Of a DNA stretch of 64,000 nucleotides, positions 1 through 12,900 are shown piece by piece; within the stretch, counting starts at the first letter, position 1, and each line of letters begins with the position of its first letter. The position numbers and the translations under genes were made by a program. Source of the DNA: Paroedura picta (taxonomy: Eukaryota > Chordata > Lepidosauria > Squamata > Gekkonidae); contig NC_135369.1 in assembly GCF_049243985.1 (NCBI RefSeq), positions 22,738,765 through 22,802,764 of the forward strand. Direction: 5' to 3'. The notes under the pieces were generated by a model, which had not been told where the DNA came from, did not search any database, and worked only from the letters and a program-made list of their open reading frames with translations.

Positions 1-58
1 ATGAATGAATGAATGAATGAATGAATGAATGAATGAATGAATGAATGAATGAATGAAT
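1..58. repeat. (ATGA)n microsatellite
   Basis: About 14 uninterrupted tetranucleotide units at the window edge. A LINE tail at 62397-62449 ends in the same motif in reverse, so this may also be a LINE tail. Confidence 0.95.
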
Positions 59-296
59 GGTGTCTTACTGCATTTTCCAGCAGCCTCCTTTATGGCTCCT
101 TCACAGCAGTTTTGTAGCACTGGAACATAAAGTTTTCAGTCTTGTAGCCAGTTTGCTACAATTGGGAAGTAGGGTATGTTGGAAACGTTTAAATTTTGCA
201 GGGTGTAAGTTTCCCTTTGGGTTTTCCAGGTGGTCTTGTAAACATATAGAAGGGCTATTTGGTGGTGGTTCAGCCTGCCCTACACGATACCCGTGA

Positions 297-547
<251 letters not shown>

Positions 548-771
548 CGGCGGCGGTGTTGTGCCACGTACCTCATAACCCCAGGGAAGGAATAGCGAAT
601 TACCGCAAACAAAACCCTAAAACGTGGATTTGAGTTAAGACAGCTTTCAAAAGTTATTAAAATCTGAATTTTCCAAGGGTTATGTCTTAGGCCAGTTTCC
701 TCTGCACTAGCTGCTGAGTGCTGTGAATTTCTGGTAGGATTGCTGTGAGAGGCAGCACCTGAAAAAGGAGT

Positions 772-990
772 TTTGCCAATTCCAGACTGGGAAATCCTTG
801 GCTATTTGGGGGTGGAGTCTGGGGAGGATGGGATTTGGGGCAGAGAAGGAACCTCAGTGGGGTATAATACTGCCATCTACCCTCCAAAGCATTTTCTCCA
901 GGGGAACTCAATTATTTAGTCTGGAGATAAATTCTAATTCTAGGAGATCTCCAAGTTTCACCTGGAGGGGCTGTGACTGGCATGGAGCAT
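772..990 (-). mobile_element. TAGGGTTGCCA-type MITE, diverged copy
   Basis: Shows the family body: TTGGGGGTGGAGTCTGGGGA, TATAATACTGCC, CTCCAAAGCATTTTCTCCAG and the paired 'GATCTCC' blocks. More than ten copies occur in the window; intact ones begin TAGGGTTGCCA and end with its complement, with a body near 200-230 bases. Confidence 0.6.
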
Positions 991-1786
991 CTGACTGGCA
1001 TGGAGGAAGTCACAGTGTCAGGTTCCTAGTTGACTTTTCCATAAGCAGACTTGGCATGTTCCGAAAAAGTGGTTTATTAAAAAGAAAAAAACTAAGCTCA
1101 TGATATTTTTTGTTAAGAGTGGTTGGTAATACATGTAAAAAACTGATACAGTTCTTATTAGTTCTACCTTCAGCTCACATCACGGCACCCTACAGTGTAA
1201 GGTGACCTCCTCACTTTCCCAGGCACAGTTGTAACACCCAGGTACAAATTCCAACCTCCAGACTCCATGTCTGCAAGGTCACTGCATTACAGGTGACACT
1301 GAAGCTTACTCTCCTCCCAAGCACCCTCCTGTCAACAAGGTTAACACATAACCGAGATTAAAGTGAAACTTTAAACAGCCCCATACATCAAAGCAAGCCC
1401 AAGTTTATCAAATGCCCCATTCCCCTTTTGCAGAAAACACAGACATAGATGATGCATACAGTAAGACCATGGCAGGTTGCAAATGCCAACCTGACTCCCA
1501 GGTTCAGATGGATGCAGGTAATGTGAAGATTTCTCCTAAGACCATGGCACTAGTTCCTGGCCTGGACCTCCATCTCCTCACCCCACACCCATTCTTCATT
1601 GCCTTTTATGACAATCTTGACTACCTTTGCTTCACTGAGAGTGTTCATGCAACAAACAGAGAAACAAAACAGCCTTTCTAGCAGTGTCTCTGTGGCCCTA
1701 GGAAAACAGACCACTCTGGAAGAAACGAGTCTTCAGTGAAATGCAGTGGGATGAAATAAATATGTTCCGATTCCTTCCCCTTCTAG
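991..1786. other. Unannotated sequence before the first visible PAQR6 exon
   Basis: I looked here for the NETxNIWTH exon of PAQR6 and found nothing like it. Presumably intron; no repeat recognised. Confidence 0.4.
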
Positions 1787-1992
1787 GTATTTTTTGTGGC
1801 GATTCCTGATGGTGTCCTACTGTCTGGATTTTTGGCGGGATAGCTACAGCTGGCCATTCCTGGCCTACATGTGGCTTGTTTGCCTCTACCCATTCACATC
1901 CAGCTGTGCCCACACTTTCAGCACCATGTCAACTCATGCCAGACACATCTGTTACTTCTTGGACTATGGATCGCTCAGCCTCTACAGTTTAG
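1787..1992 (+). CDS. PAQR6: PAQR6 exon with motif B
   Basis: The acceptor TTCTAG lies at 1781-1786 and the donor GTAAGG starts at 1993. The first base closes a split codon, probably Trp as in human TWYFLWR; reading then starts YFLWRF. It encodes the second and third transmembrane regions, with the metal-site Ser/His (SSCAHTF) and Asp (FLDY). It ends after one base of a Gly codon. Confidence 0.92.
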
Positions 1993-4900
1993 GTAAGGCA
2001 TGGATACAGATAAAAGGAAGGCAGCGGGGGCAATTATTCAAAAAACCTCTGAAATTCTGTCCTAATGCTATTGGTTTTAGGCAGTTTGGTGAAGAACTGA
2101 GCCCGCTGGATCCAGGTGATACTCACTGCAAGATTTCGGTTCTTCTGGCAGGGCATTTAAAGATGTCAATCTGGGGGCAGGTCCCCAGGTCCCACCTGGA
2201 GGCTGACATCCCTTGGTTTTACCCATTTTGGACTGCGGCTCATTGTCCCACCAAACATTCAGTGGGAGCCCTTGAAAACTGAGCAGTCTGTCATTTGTAT
2301 AGCCTGTTACTGTCTCCACTTCTGTGTATCTCCATCCCCTGTTCAGCTATGTACCAGCCCCTCTTTCCCAGTCGCCACCCCCTTGAGTCTCAAGAGAGCA
2401 CAGCTTGGTCTACACGATATAACTTGCCACTTTCCTAAATGGCGATGTCTGATGAGTATTGATCATTGCAAATCATGATACGTTTTTGTGGGGTGTAAAA
2501 AGTATTTTAAAAAATACTTTCCATCAGAATGTGTCCTCACCACCAGTTAGAGTTCTAGGGGTTCCATGTCCCATAGGTCCTTGGTAAAGGTAAAGGTAAA
2601 GGTATCCCCTGTGCAAGCACCGAGTCATGTCTGACCCTTGGGGTGACGCCCTCCAGCGTTTTCATGGCAGACTCAATACGGGGTGGTTTGCCAGTGCCTT
2701 CCCCAGTCATGACCGTTTACCCCCCAGCAAGCAAGCTGGGTACTCATTTTACCGACCTCGGAAGGATGGAAGGCTGAGTCAACCTTGAGCCGGCTGCTGG
2801 GATTGAACTCCCAGCCTCATGGGCAAAGCTTTCAGGTGGCTGCCTTACCACTCTGCGCCACAATAGGTCCTTGGCGCCTTTCTAAAAGGAAGTTGTAGAA
2901 GCCATTATTTTGAAGGAGAACCATAGACATACGAAAAGCTGGATAGTCTCCATTCTTTTAGACGGTTTGGAATCTGATGGCCACAGACCAAGAAAGATCA
3001 GGTGGATTCCTAAAATAGGAAGCTAACACCTCTAATGCCCAATGCACACGATAACCATACAAAGTGAACAAATATGTCATAAGAAAGCAGGAACGTCCCT
3101 GTGGTGACAGTATCATGTAGACCAGAGCAGAGAATCCCTAACATGAAGTCAAGTGCATATTTTTTGCACCCCTGTGGCAGGCACACTGGAGAATGTGTGG
3201 AGTCACTCCCCTTAACAGCATGTGTTTGTCTGTTTATAGGCTGTGCTTTCACGTATGGAGCCTATACAATGCCCGACTGCTGGGTGAACAGCCCTTTGCA
3301 CCATTACTTTGTCCCCACGGCTGCCTTTAATTCCTTTGTCTGCACAAGCCTCTCTTGTTACTCCCGGTATGTAAGACTTTCTTGCAGTACGAAGAAAGGA
3401 GCTGAAATGAATTGAGCTTTTGCGCAAATTCAGATACAGCACTATTGAGTTCTGAAAGGTTCCAAATTCTGATACTCAGTTTTGCTTAAACCCAATCCTT
3501 AAATATAATTATCAAGCCTCAAATCAAGCAAAATCCAGATAATTTCTCTGAGTTAATCTCGTGAGTTAAATGGTTAAGAATCTCTTGTCTAAATTCATTC
3601 CAGCTCTAAACAAGAACTGTGTTCTGCAAGCAGTCAGCAATCTCTTCTTTCTTCACTTTCTCAGAATTTTCTTTACATTTATAAACACAAATATCAGTGG
3701 AAAGAGATTTAGGTTTTTCAATGCTATTTTTAAACATGCGATCCTCAATGGAATCAAGATTCAATACAGTACAGCAGTCAAGAGTGTGGGCTTAGACTGG
3801 GAAGAAGAACTGTTCTTTGTACCCTGCTTTTTACTACCCAAAAGAGCATCAAAGTGGCTTCCAGTCACCCACCCTTTCTCTCTCCGTGGTGGCCTCTAAT
3901 CTGGAAAACCAGATCTGATTCTCCACCCCTCCACATGCAGCCAGCTTGGGTAACCATGGGCCAGTCACAGTTCTCAGAGCTCTCAGCCTCACCTACCTCA
4001 CAGGGTGTCTGTTGTGGGGAGAGGAAGGACAGGAGATAGTAATCCGCTCTAAGACTCCTTCAGGTAATAAACAGTAAGTACTGTGTTCAGTTTTGGGCAC
4101 CACAGTTGAAGAGGGATGTAGACAAACTGGAGCGTGTCCAGAGGAGGGCAACAAAGATGGTGAGGGGTTTGGAGACCAAGACGTATGAGGGAAGGTTGGG
4201 AGAACTTGGTCTGTTTAGCCTGGAGAGAAGATGACTAAGAGGTGATACGATAACCATCTTCAAATACATGAAAGGCTGTCATATGCAGGATGAAGCAGAA
4301 TTGTTTTCTGTTGTCCCTGAGTGTTAGACTAGAACCAATGGGTTTAAATTAATTCAAAAGAACTTTCGGCTAAACATCCGGAAGAAGTTCCTGACAGAGC
4401 GGTTCCTCAGTGGAACAGGCTTCCTGAGGAGGCGGTGAGTTCTCCTTCTTTGGAAGTTTTTAAGCAAAGGCTAGATAGCCATCTGATTCTGTGAACTTAT
4501 GCAGGTTGTAAGGATCTGTGTCCATGCTTGGCTCTTGTGACTCTTTCTGCATGCCCAGGGAAATGTCAATCACCAATTTACAATCAGAAAAGAAATTTCT
4601 TCCAGGCCAGGGTTTTTTTTTGGGGGGGGGGCGGCATGATCTGGGCATGAAATTGGGATCACTATGGGTGGGCAAGTAGTTGTGAATTCCCTGCATTCTG
4701 CAGGTGATTGGACTAGATGACTCTGGAGATCCCTTCCAACTATGTCTCTATGGTACAACCCCCTCCAAACACTCTTATACCCCACTAAGGCTCACCCCCC
4801 AAACCCCACCCTATTTAGCCTTAACCCCCTAATCTTCAGGCATTTCCCAAACCATATTTGGCTACTCTAGCTCCTGTGCTTTTAGCAGCTACAGCGTAGG

Positions 4901-6899
4901 GAGGAATGAAGCAGAAGCTGTACCTTTCCAGTGCAACAGTACAGTGACCTGGAGATGTTTTTGTTATTAGATTTCTGTTACCTACACATTCAACCCACTT
5001 AAAATGCTCTCCAGCCCTTCTCATGCTGTTGGCCTAGCTACATGTTACAAAATCCTCGGGCCAAGTGCCCAGTTCCACCAAAAAGACTTTCAATCAGGCA
5101 TGTTGTGAAGCGCAGCATTACTCCCCTCTCCCCCTTTTGCTTTTACTTTACTCAAGCTGCCTCTCGCTCATCGCTGGTGGACCTCAGCTTGGGATGCTGA
5201 TGGGCCTCAGCTCCATTCAATTGATGTAGGCCAACAGTCAGCCCACATATAATATCCAAGAAGTCATCCTGCTCTCGCTAATTGTTCATGCAAGAAACCT
5301 GTGGAGTGAAGAAATTCTGACCTTGGGGGTTTGATTCGTCCTACGATGGGTCAGGAGGGAAAGATCCAATCAATCTCAGCTTGGAGATAAGGAAATGGCG
5401 GAATAGGGAAATAGGGAAGAGGTAACTTTTCTTCGAGGCACAGGACAAAGGAGAGTGCCATCTTGTTTGAGACTGTAAGCCAAACTTTGGTTTCACAATG
5501 TTGCCTTGTGTCTCTTCTGTGTGTTGCCTGTTTTATGATAAGTTTCTTTTTAGGAGCTTGAGAAAGGTGGCCAGATTGGAGGGACATCTGGGGGCACCTG
5601 GCAAATTGTACTTATGTTGAAATTTAAAAATATATATTACAATACTATTTTTGCATTTTATACGTTCTATGAAAATTTTTGTTGCTCCATATAGACCACA
5701 TTTTTAATCAAGACCCCCCCCCCCAAGTCAATGGTGTCCCGCTTTACCAATGTTAAAATCTGGTCACCTTAAGCTTGAGCAACAGGCCCTGCCCTAAAGT
5801 AACCTACTGGGCTTGGGCTGGCATCGAAGTCCTGTTCAGAATACCATCAATGCTGCGGGGCAAAATGTTTATTGGAGGACTACACAGAACTAAAAGCAAA
5901 GGAGAGTGAGAGGAACATTTTAATTGTGAAGCCAGAAGTGAAAGAGTTAAAGGATGAACAATCTGTTTCCTGTTTGCAGCAGGAATGGCTGGAGAAACTG
6001 CTTTTAGTGGTATAGCAATTGTAGACAGCAAAAAAGTTATGAATGCTTGGCAGATACAGGGGGCAACGAGAGTTCAATCCACACAACAGCACAAGAGGGA
6101 CCAATTTGTTGGGCTGGAACCATGCCAGTGGAGGCCTATGGATCGTCTATCCCAAATCAACCCAGGGCATATGTGGATATGCAGTTCAGTTCATGGACAT
6201 GACGGCTTCCCATCTTGGTCTGTTCCATATCGGACCCTAAGTTGGAGGGAACTTGTTGTATGGTTGAGGACGATGCGGCAAGGAAGATCTGTATGGCTTC
6301 CTTCCCAGGTTAGAGCGGTATGAGTGGCGGTTTGCGGGTTCCGTCTGCGCCCCTCTTCCCACCTCCCACCCCAGGAGTTGATCTATTGCGGAACTAGTAC
6401 TTAAGGCTGGGCGCTAGGAGCCCTCCTTGGGGCACCCCCTCCCTGCCGCGAAGCCCTCTCCCCCGGCCCCCTCCCGCCCCAGGCTCCCGGCTTTGGTGCG
6501 GGGAAAGGAGCTGGGCAGGCATGTTTGCGACGCTGCAACCCAGCTCCTTTCCTCACTCCAAAGCCTCACCCGGTTGGCCCGCTGACGTCTGGGACAAGCC
6601 AAGGGGCTAATCAGTCCCTTGGTCCCGGACTGACACTCGGATTGGCCCCTTCGAGTTTTTATCCCAGACTCGCCCCCGCCCCTTTCTCCACCCACTTATC
6701 TCTTACTCTTTTATTTTTACCCCTCTCATGGGAGCAGTTTACAGGTGAGAGTAGTCAAGTAAGTTTTCTGTAGTATCTTCTTCTTGATTAGTGAGATTGT
6801 GTTGTTTTTATGTCTGAGGTTTTAATGGGGGTTTTACGGGGATTTTATTCAGACACATGTAACCCGCCACGAGCCGTTTGGGAGTGGCGGATAATAAAT

Positions 6900-6958
<59 letters not shown>

Positions 6959-9900
6959 TCATGCAATGAAACAAGAAGCTAAGTATGCCAGTCAGCAAAA
7001 GGTAACTATGAGACAGCAGTTCCAAGAGATAAGGAAGGATGCAGCTGACGGTGGCGAATTTGTGAGTTGAGAATCCACGGCAGGCACAAAGTTCCCCCTC
7101 CCCAAAAGACAGAATTGGTGGGGCCCTCCTCAGAGAAGACAGAGAAAGTAGAATGACTTCCCAAGGACTTGGAAATGGAAAGGGGAACGTGGCAAGCACT
7201 TCCCCTTTTAGGAAGGGGAGTATATCTTTAACTATAATGGGGGAGAAGGGAGGAAAGGAACATTCTATTCCTCAGAAGACTTTCTAGCTGCTCAGTATAA
7301 TTGCTTCACTTTGGTAGGGTATAGAAAAATGGCAAGCTGAAGCAGCTGGGGGTGGGTGGGAACCAGCAGGTTTATTTGGAATTATGGATTGTTGTACTGT
7401 GAATGTATGCTGAACGATGTTTTAAAAGGGTCAGAGATCTGAAGACAGCTAGTGGTGCCCTGAGGATAAAGAGAGAAAATGCTACTTTCAGGGTATTTGG
7501 GGGCAAAAAAGACTTTGGCTCAGGTTTCTCATTCATTTTATTGGCCGAATATCAATAGCAGTATACCTTACCTGTGGAATACACCAAAGGATGGGCATTC
7601 CCCAGGATCATCCTAAAGTGCCATGAAGGCCTTTCCTAGTGAGTGATCAAGTGTTGTGGTATGTTTCCACTGATGTCATGGGTCCTTTTCCCAGAACATG
7701 TTCAGGCAAACAATATGTGGTTTTCGTAGTAGATCACGTATGTATTTCCATATGTTGCCGTTCTTGGCTGCACAACAGCGGTTCACATTGCCAAATCCTG
7801 TTGGATTTTTGCCTGACTTTCGGGTGGCCTAAAGTATTAATTTCAGATAAGGGGACAAATTTCACTTCGAAATCGATGCAAAGGGTTTACGAGCTTGCCG
7901 GGATTAAGCGGATTAACGGAAGCTGAACAATTCCGCAGGGCCTGCAAAAGGGAGCTCCTCCGCCAGGCATTTGGTTGAGGTCGACCCAAGCCAATCACCT
8001 TCCATTGGCCCCCGAGCCTCCCTCCTATGGAAACCACTGCTGGTCTGTCCAACCACAGGGCCATCAGTACGCCATAGCTGATTCAAGATTCTTTCCATTG
8101 TTCTACCGTCTAATATACTGGCTACTATTACCATTGTATTATTATCACAATTATTGAGTTGCCTGTATTGTTCCTGTTCTGTAAACTGCCTTAAACCTTC
8201 AGGGAGGGTGGTATATAAATATAATAATAATTACATGTGGGGGACCACCGCTCTACAAAACAGTGGTTCTCAACCTTCCTAATGCCATGGCCCTTTAATA
8301 CAGTTCCTCATGTTGTGGTGACCCCCCAACCATAAAATTATGCAAGTGATCCTTCACAGAAATTAAACCAAAACTGACCAATGGCGTGAAGATCCATTGT
8401 TCATGATTGCATATAAATTGTATATAAATTGGTGGGCATCTTCAGGAGGAGCGGCAACAGCGGTAGTGCCCCCCCCAAGCTGCTCACCCTGCTGTGACCC
8501 CTGTGAAAGGGCCGTTCGACCCCCAACGGGGTCCTGACCCCCAGGTTAACCACTGCTATAAAACATCACTTTTCTGCCTCCATAGATGGCAGCATTTTTG
8601 GACCTGTCATTTCTTAAGTGCTAACATGTCGAACATGCCTCTGTTCAGTTGCACAAGCCTCCAGTAGGTTTTAGCTGTTCCTGCGAAGAACCGAGGTGAA
8701 GAACTGCTTGAGAACAATTAATTGCCTCATGGCAGAAAGTGTGGATGGCTTCCACTGATGACTGCTTCTCCTTTGCAAAATGGAAGAGCAGGAGAGAGCT
8801 GTGGCACCAAGGAATCACGAATTAATTGATCTGACATATATCAGAACATTTCCAGCTGCAAATGAGTTTATGAGATACTAAAGCATGGAACTGTACTTAA
8901 TGTTCTTACTGGATCTCAAAATGGCTGCTGCCCTTGGTTTCTGTTCTCAGCTGACGTATCCGCTCAGGTTCCAAATGCCAGATTTTGTTTTTTCCCTCTA
9001 TTAATGTTGATTCCAGAGGACGACCAAGAGAGCCTTATCTTATTGAGCAGGGGGTTGGACTGGATGGCCTACATCAGGGGTAGTCAACCTGTGGTCCTCC
9101 AGATGTTCATGGACTACAATTCCCATGAGCCCCTGCCAGCAAACAGTAGCAGGGGCTCATGGGAATTGTAGTCCACGGACATCTGGAGGACCACAGGTTG
9201 ACTACCACTGGCCTACATGACCCCTTCCAACTATGATTCTAAAGGAAGTTTACGTTGAAGGGCTTTTTTTTGTATTATTGAGCGTATCCTCTTAAAAGGG
9301 CTGGGATGTTGAATTATCATAAGCCTTGCATCTTTTCCCAAGATGCTTTGTGATACATAAATGGCCCTTCTGTTGGGCAAGCCGAAGTGTTTGGCCTGAA
9401 GGACCAATCATAGTGACGGGGGTGGGTAATCCGATCAGGCACAATTCTGAGCAAGCCTCATTAAAATGAATCCAAGTTGCTCAAGAGCAGGGGTAGTCAA
9501 ACTGCGGCCCTCCAGATGTCCATGGACTACAATTCCTGGCAGGGGCTCCTGGGAATTGTAGTCCATGGACATCTGGAGGGCCGCAGTTTGACTACCCCTG
9601 CTCAAGAGCTTCCATCAGTTTCAAGGAGGTTTGTCTAGAAAAGCCTGCCAGCTGACTGTGTCCGATTTTAATTAGAGTAACGGTCCAGGGTTTCCTACCT
9701 CAGACAGAAAGAAAGCGCCTTGTTCTGAAATCTCATTGCTTGAGTGTCCTAATGATGGCTTTCTTTGAGCATATTAATTTTAGTCTCAAAAATATTTATG
9801 TCGGACACCTTGGCCTTTGGAATGCCCTCCCCCCTGAAGCTTGTCTGCTGACTACTTGGTTTTCTTTTAGGTATTTGGCCAAAGTACAGTTTTTACCCAG

Positions 9901-12900
9901 GCTTTTTATTTGAGGTTTTGCCTTATCAACTTTTTAATGCTCTGCTTCTTGGTAGTTTTATGCTGCTTGTGTCCAATGGCTTAATCTTAACATTGTAACA
10001 TGGTTTTATTAGTAAGCCGCCTTAATACCCTATATAAATAAAAACAGAAGATTATCTTAATAAAATAAGGTCTTTAAATAATTGGTTTCATTCAAAGGGG
10101 AGGGGAACTACTGAGGGCATTGAGGAAGCTAGGACCACACATCATACTATTTAGGTTCTTAACACACTTTGTCAAGGTGAGGCTTTCTGCCCCTCCCCCT
10201 TCCGGCCTTTGTGTCTTTTGTTTCCCTGATCTCTTCTTCTCTCTCCTCCCTAACAAGGAGCCATCTTGGTGTTGTGGTTAAGAGTGGTGAACTCTAATCT
10301 GGTGAGCCGGGTTTGGTTCCCCTCTTCCCCGCATGTAGCGAGCTGGGTGACCTTGCATTAGTCACAGTCCTGTTAGACCTGTTTTCACAGAGCAGTCCTG
10401 TCAGAGTTCCCTCAGACCCGCCTACCTCACAGGGTGTCTGTTGTGGGGAGAGGAAGGGAAAGTGATTGTCAGCCACTTCGAGACTCCTCCAGGTAGTATA
10501 AAGTGGGGTATAAAACACAACTCTTCTTTTTCTTCTTCCATTCTCTTCCCCTTGGTGGTCCTCTGGATGCCCCCAGGAAGTCTATCAACAAGGGCAGTAG
10601 GCCAACTGCCCTCTCTCTATTTTTTACCCTACCCAAGAACTGTCATTTATAGATAGACTGCATCTGAATAGAGAGGTTCTGTTTATTCATTGCAGCTGGT
10701 AGCTATTGATGGACCCTTTCTCCACAAGTCTTGTGCCGCTTTAAAGCTAGCTCTGCCTCTGTGCGTTAAATATAAGCTGCTTTTCAAAAGCTCTTTGTGG
10801 GTTTCTTTAGTTGCATTTCCAAGCTGTTTTAAATTACCACTTCTTTCTGGCTTTCTCTGTCTCTAGATTCCTGGAACTGGAGCGCCCCCCACTGAGCAAG
10901 ATCCTGAGGACAGCAGCTTTTGTTTACCCCTTCATCTTTGACAACATACCGCTATTCTACAGGGTAAGCTCATCTTGGAAGCCATGCGGTCCCAGCACAT
11001 GCTCATGCTCACTCTCTGTGTTGTGGGTGATCCAGAAAGTAACATGGAATTATCTTTCAGAATTAGGGTTGCCAGGACTGTTGGGCTAGCTAGCAGGGCA
11101 TTGGGGGGGGGGGACTTACTGAGAGTGGGAATGGAAGAAGCCTGGGGGAAAAAGTGACATTTCTACATCTTCCAGAAGGACATCAAGACGAGGGCAGCAC
11201 TCTGGTTTGAGAGTCAGCTTAGTGTACTGGTTAGGAGCTTTGATTTCAAATCTGGAAAGCCGGGTTTGATTCCCCACTCCTCCTCCACATGCAGCCAGCT
11301 GGGTGACCTTGGGCTTGCCTGATAAAGCTATTCTGACCCAGTAGTAATATCAGGGCTCTCTCAGCCTCACTTACCTCACAGGTGTCTGTTGTGGGGAGAG
11401 GAAAGGGAAGGCGATTGGAAGCCGCTTTGAGACTCTTTCAGGAAGAGAAAAAGCAGCATATAAGAATCAACTCTTTTTCTTCTTCATCTGTAGAGTGCTA
11501 TTCTCTCATTATTGCTGTGTCTATTCACCTGGTTTCCCCTCTAGAGTGCTCCTGAGTAAATCATACTATAATTTATTTTGTTGTATTGTTATTACAGGTT
11601 AGAACAGTGGTCCCCAACGTGGTGCCCGTTTTCAGAAAGTGGGTGTGGCCCAATGGGGCTTTTGCCCATCAGGTTTTTGGTTAGCCATTGGAGATCTGGT
11701 TGGTGGCTCAGAGCAGCGCCACTGGTGCAGAATCCATCACTGTGCAGCCACCATTTTGTTACTGGCATCACTCCCTATGGCAGCCATTCTGTCACTGCCA
11801 TTTTGTGTCAAAATTCCAAAGGTCGCTGCAGGCTCAAAAAAGTTGGGGACTGTGATAATTTTTTCCCTTACCTACCACCTCCAGGTATGCCAGTTTCTTC
11901 CTTTTCTGGTTCACATTTCTTCTTCTTTCAGCTTCTTTTCTGTTTTGGTGAAGACTGTGCTTGGAACGATGCCATAGCTGGTTATTTCTATCACCTTTTC
12001 TTCGCCTTCCTCACCGGCTTCCTCTTTGCATCCCACCTTCCCGAACGCCTGGCTCCTGGTCGCTTTGATTACATAGGTAAGAGCAGAGCTTCAACCAGCC
12101 TTCTTCACTAGGTGGAGTAATCTTATTTCCCGATGATATTTCAGAAAAATGGGTTGAAAAATGAGTGAAGAATAGAACCTTCTAGAACCTTCACAACAAA
12201 CCAGGGTGTCCACAGGTATTTCAGTAGCCCTGAATTGTTAAACCCCTGAAATGTGCCCAATGAAGAAGACCTGACCTGGGTGTCCCTTCAGATCTCAGAA
12301 ATGGAGTGGGATTGGCCCTGGTTAGTACTACGTCCACTTCAAGAAGGACATAGATAAAATTGAAAGGGTACAGAGGAGAGCGACGAAGATGATCTGGGGC
12401 CAAGGGACCAAGCCCTATGAAGATAGGTTGAGGGACTTGGGAATGTTTAGCCTGGAGAAAAGGAGGCTGAGAGGGGACATGATAGCCCTCTTTAAGTATT
12501 TGAAAGGTTGTCGCTTGGAGGAGGGCAGGATGCTGTTTCCGTTGGCTGCAGAGGAGAGGACACCCAGTAATGGGTTTAAACTACAAGTACAACGATATAG
12601 GCTAGATATCAGGAAAAAAATTTTCACAGTCAGAGTAGTTCAGCAGTGGAATAGGCTGCCTAAGGAGGTGGTGAGCTCCCCCTCACTGGCAGTCTTCAAG
12701 CAAAGGTTGGATACACACTTTTCTTGGATGCTTTAGGATGCTCTGGGTTGATCCTGCGTTGAGCAGGAGGTTGGACTAGATGGCCTGTATGACCCCTTCC
12801 AACTCTATGATTCTATGATTCTAGTACCATCAAGGACTTGTGAACTGTACTAAGCAAGCTTCAAGCTACAATACAGTTTTAAGAGAGACTAAAATCTCTT

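Noticed and set aside
2585-2862. tRNA-like A and B boxes as a tRNA gene
   Set aside because: The body extends to a SINE tail with a 12-bp target duplication; no tRNA cloverleaf is complete.
6414-6773. GC-rich open frames in a PAQR6 intron
   Set aside because: They lie in a repeat also present at 33150-33480 and show no protein family.
9075-9600. Perfect palindromes as possible transcription terminators or CRISPR repeats
   Set aside because: They have hAT-type ends and 8-bp target duplications and recur at distant sites without spacers.
11578-11931. Open frame running into a PAQR6 exon from upstream
   Set aside because: The upstream part is a hAT element; the splice acceptor at 11930-11931 fits the phase of the preceding exon.
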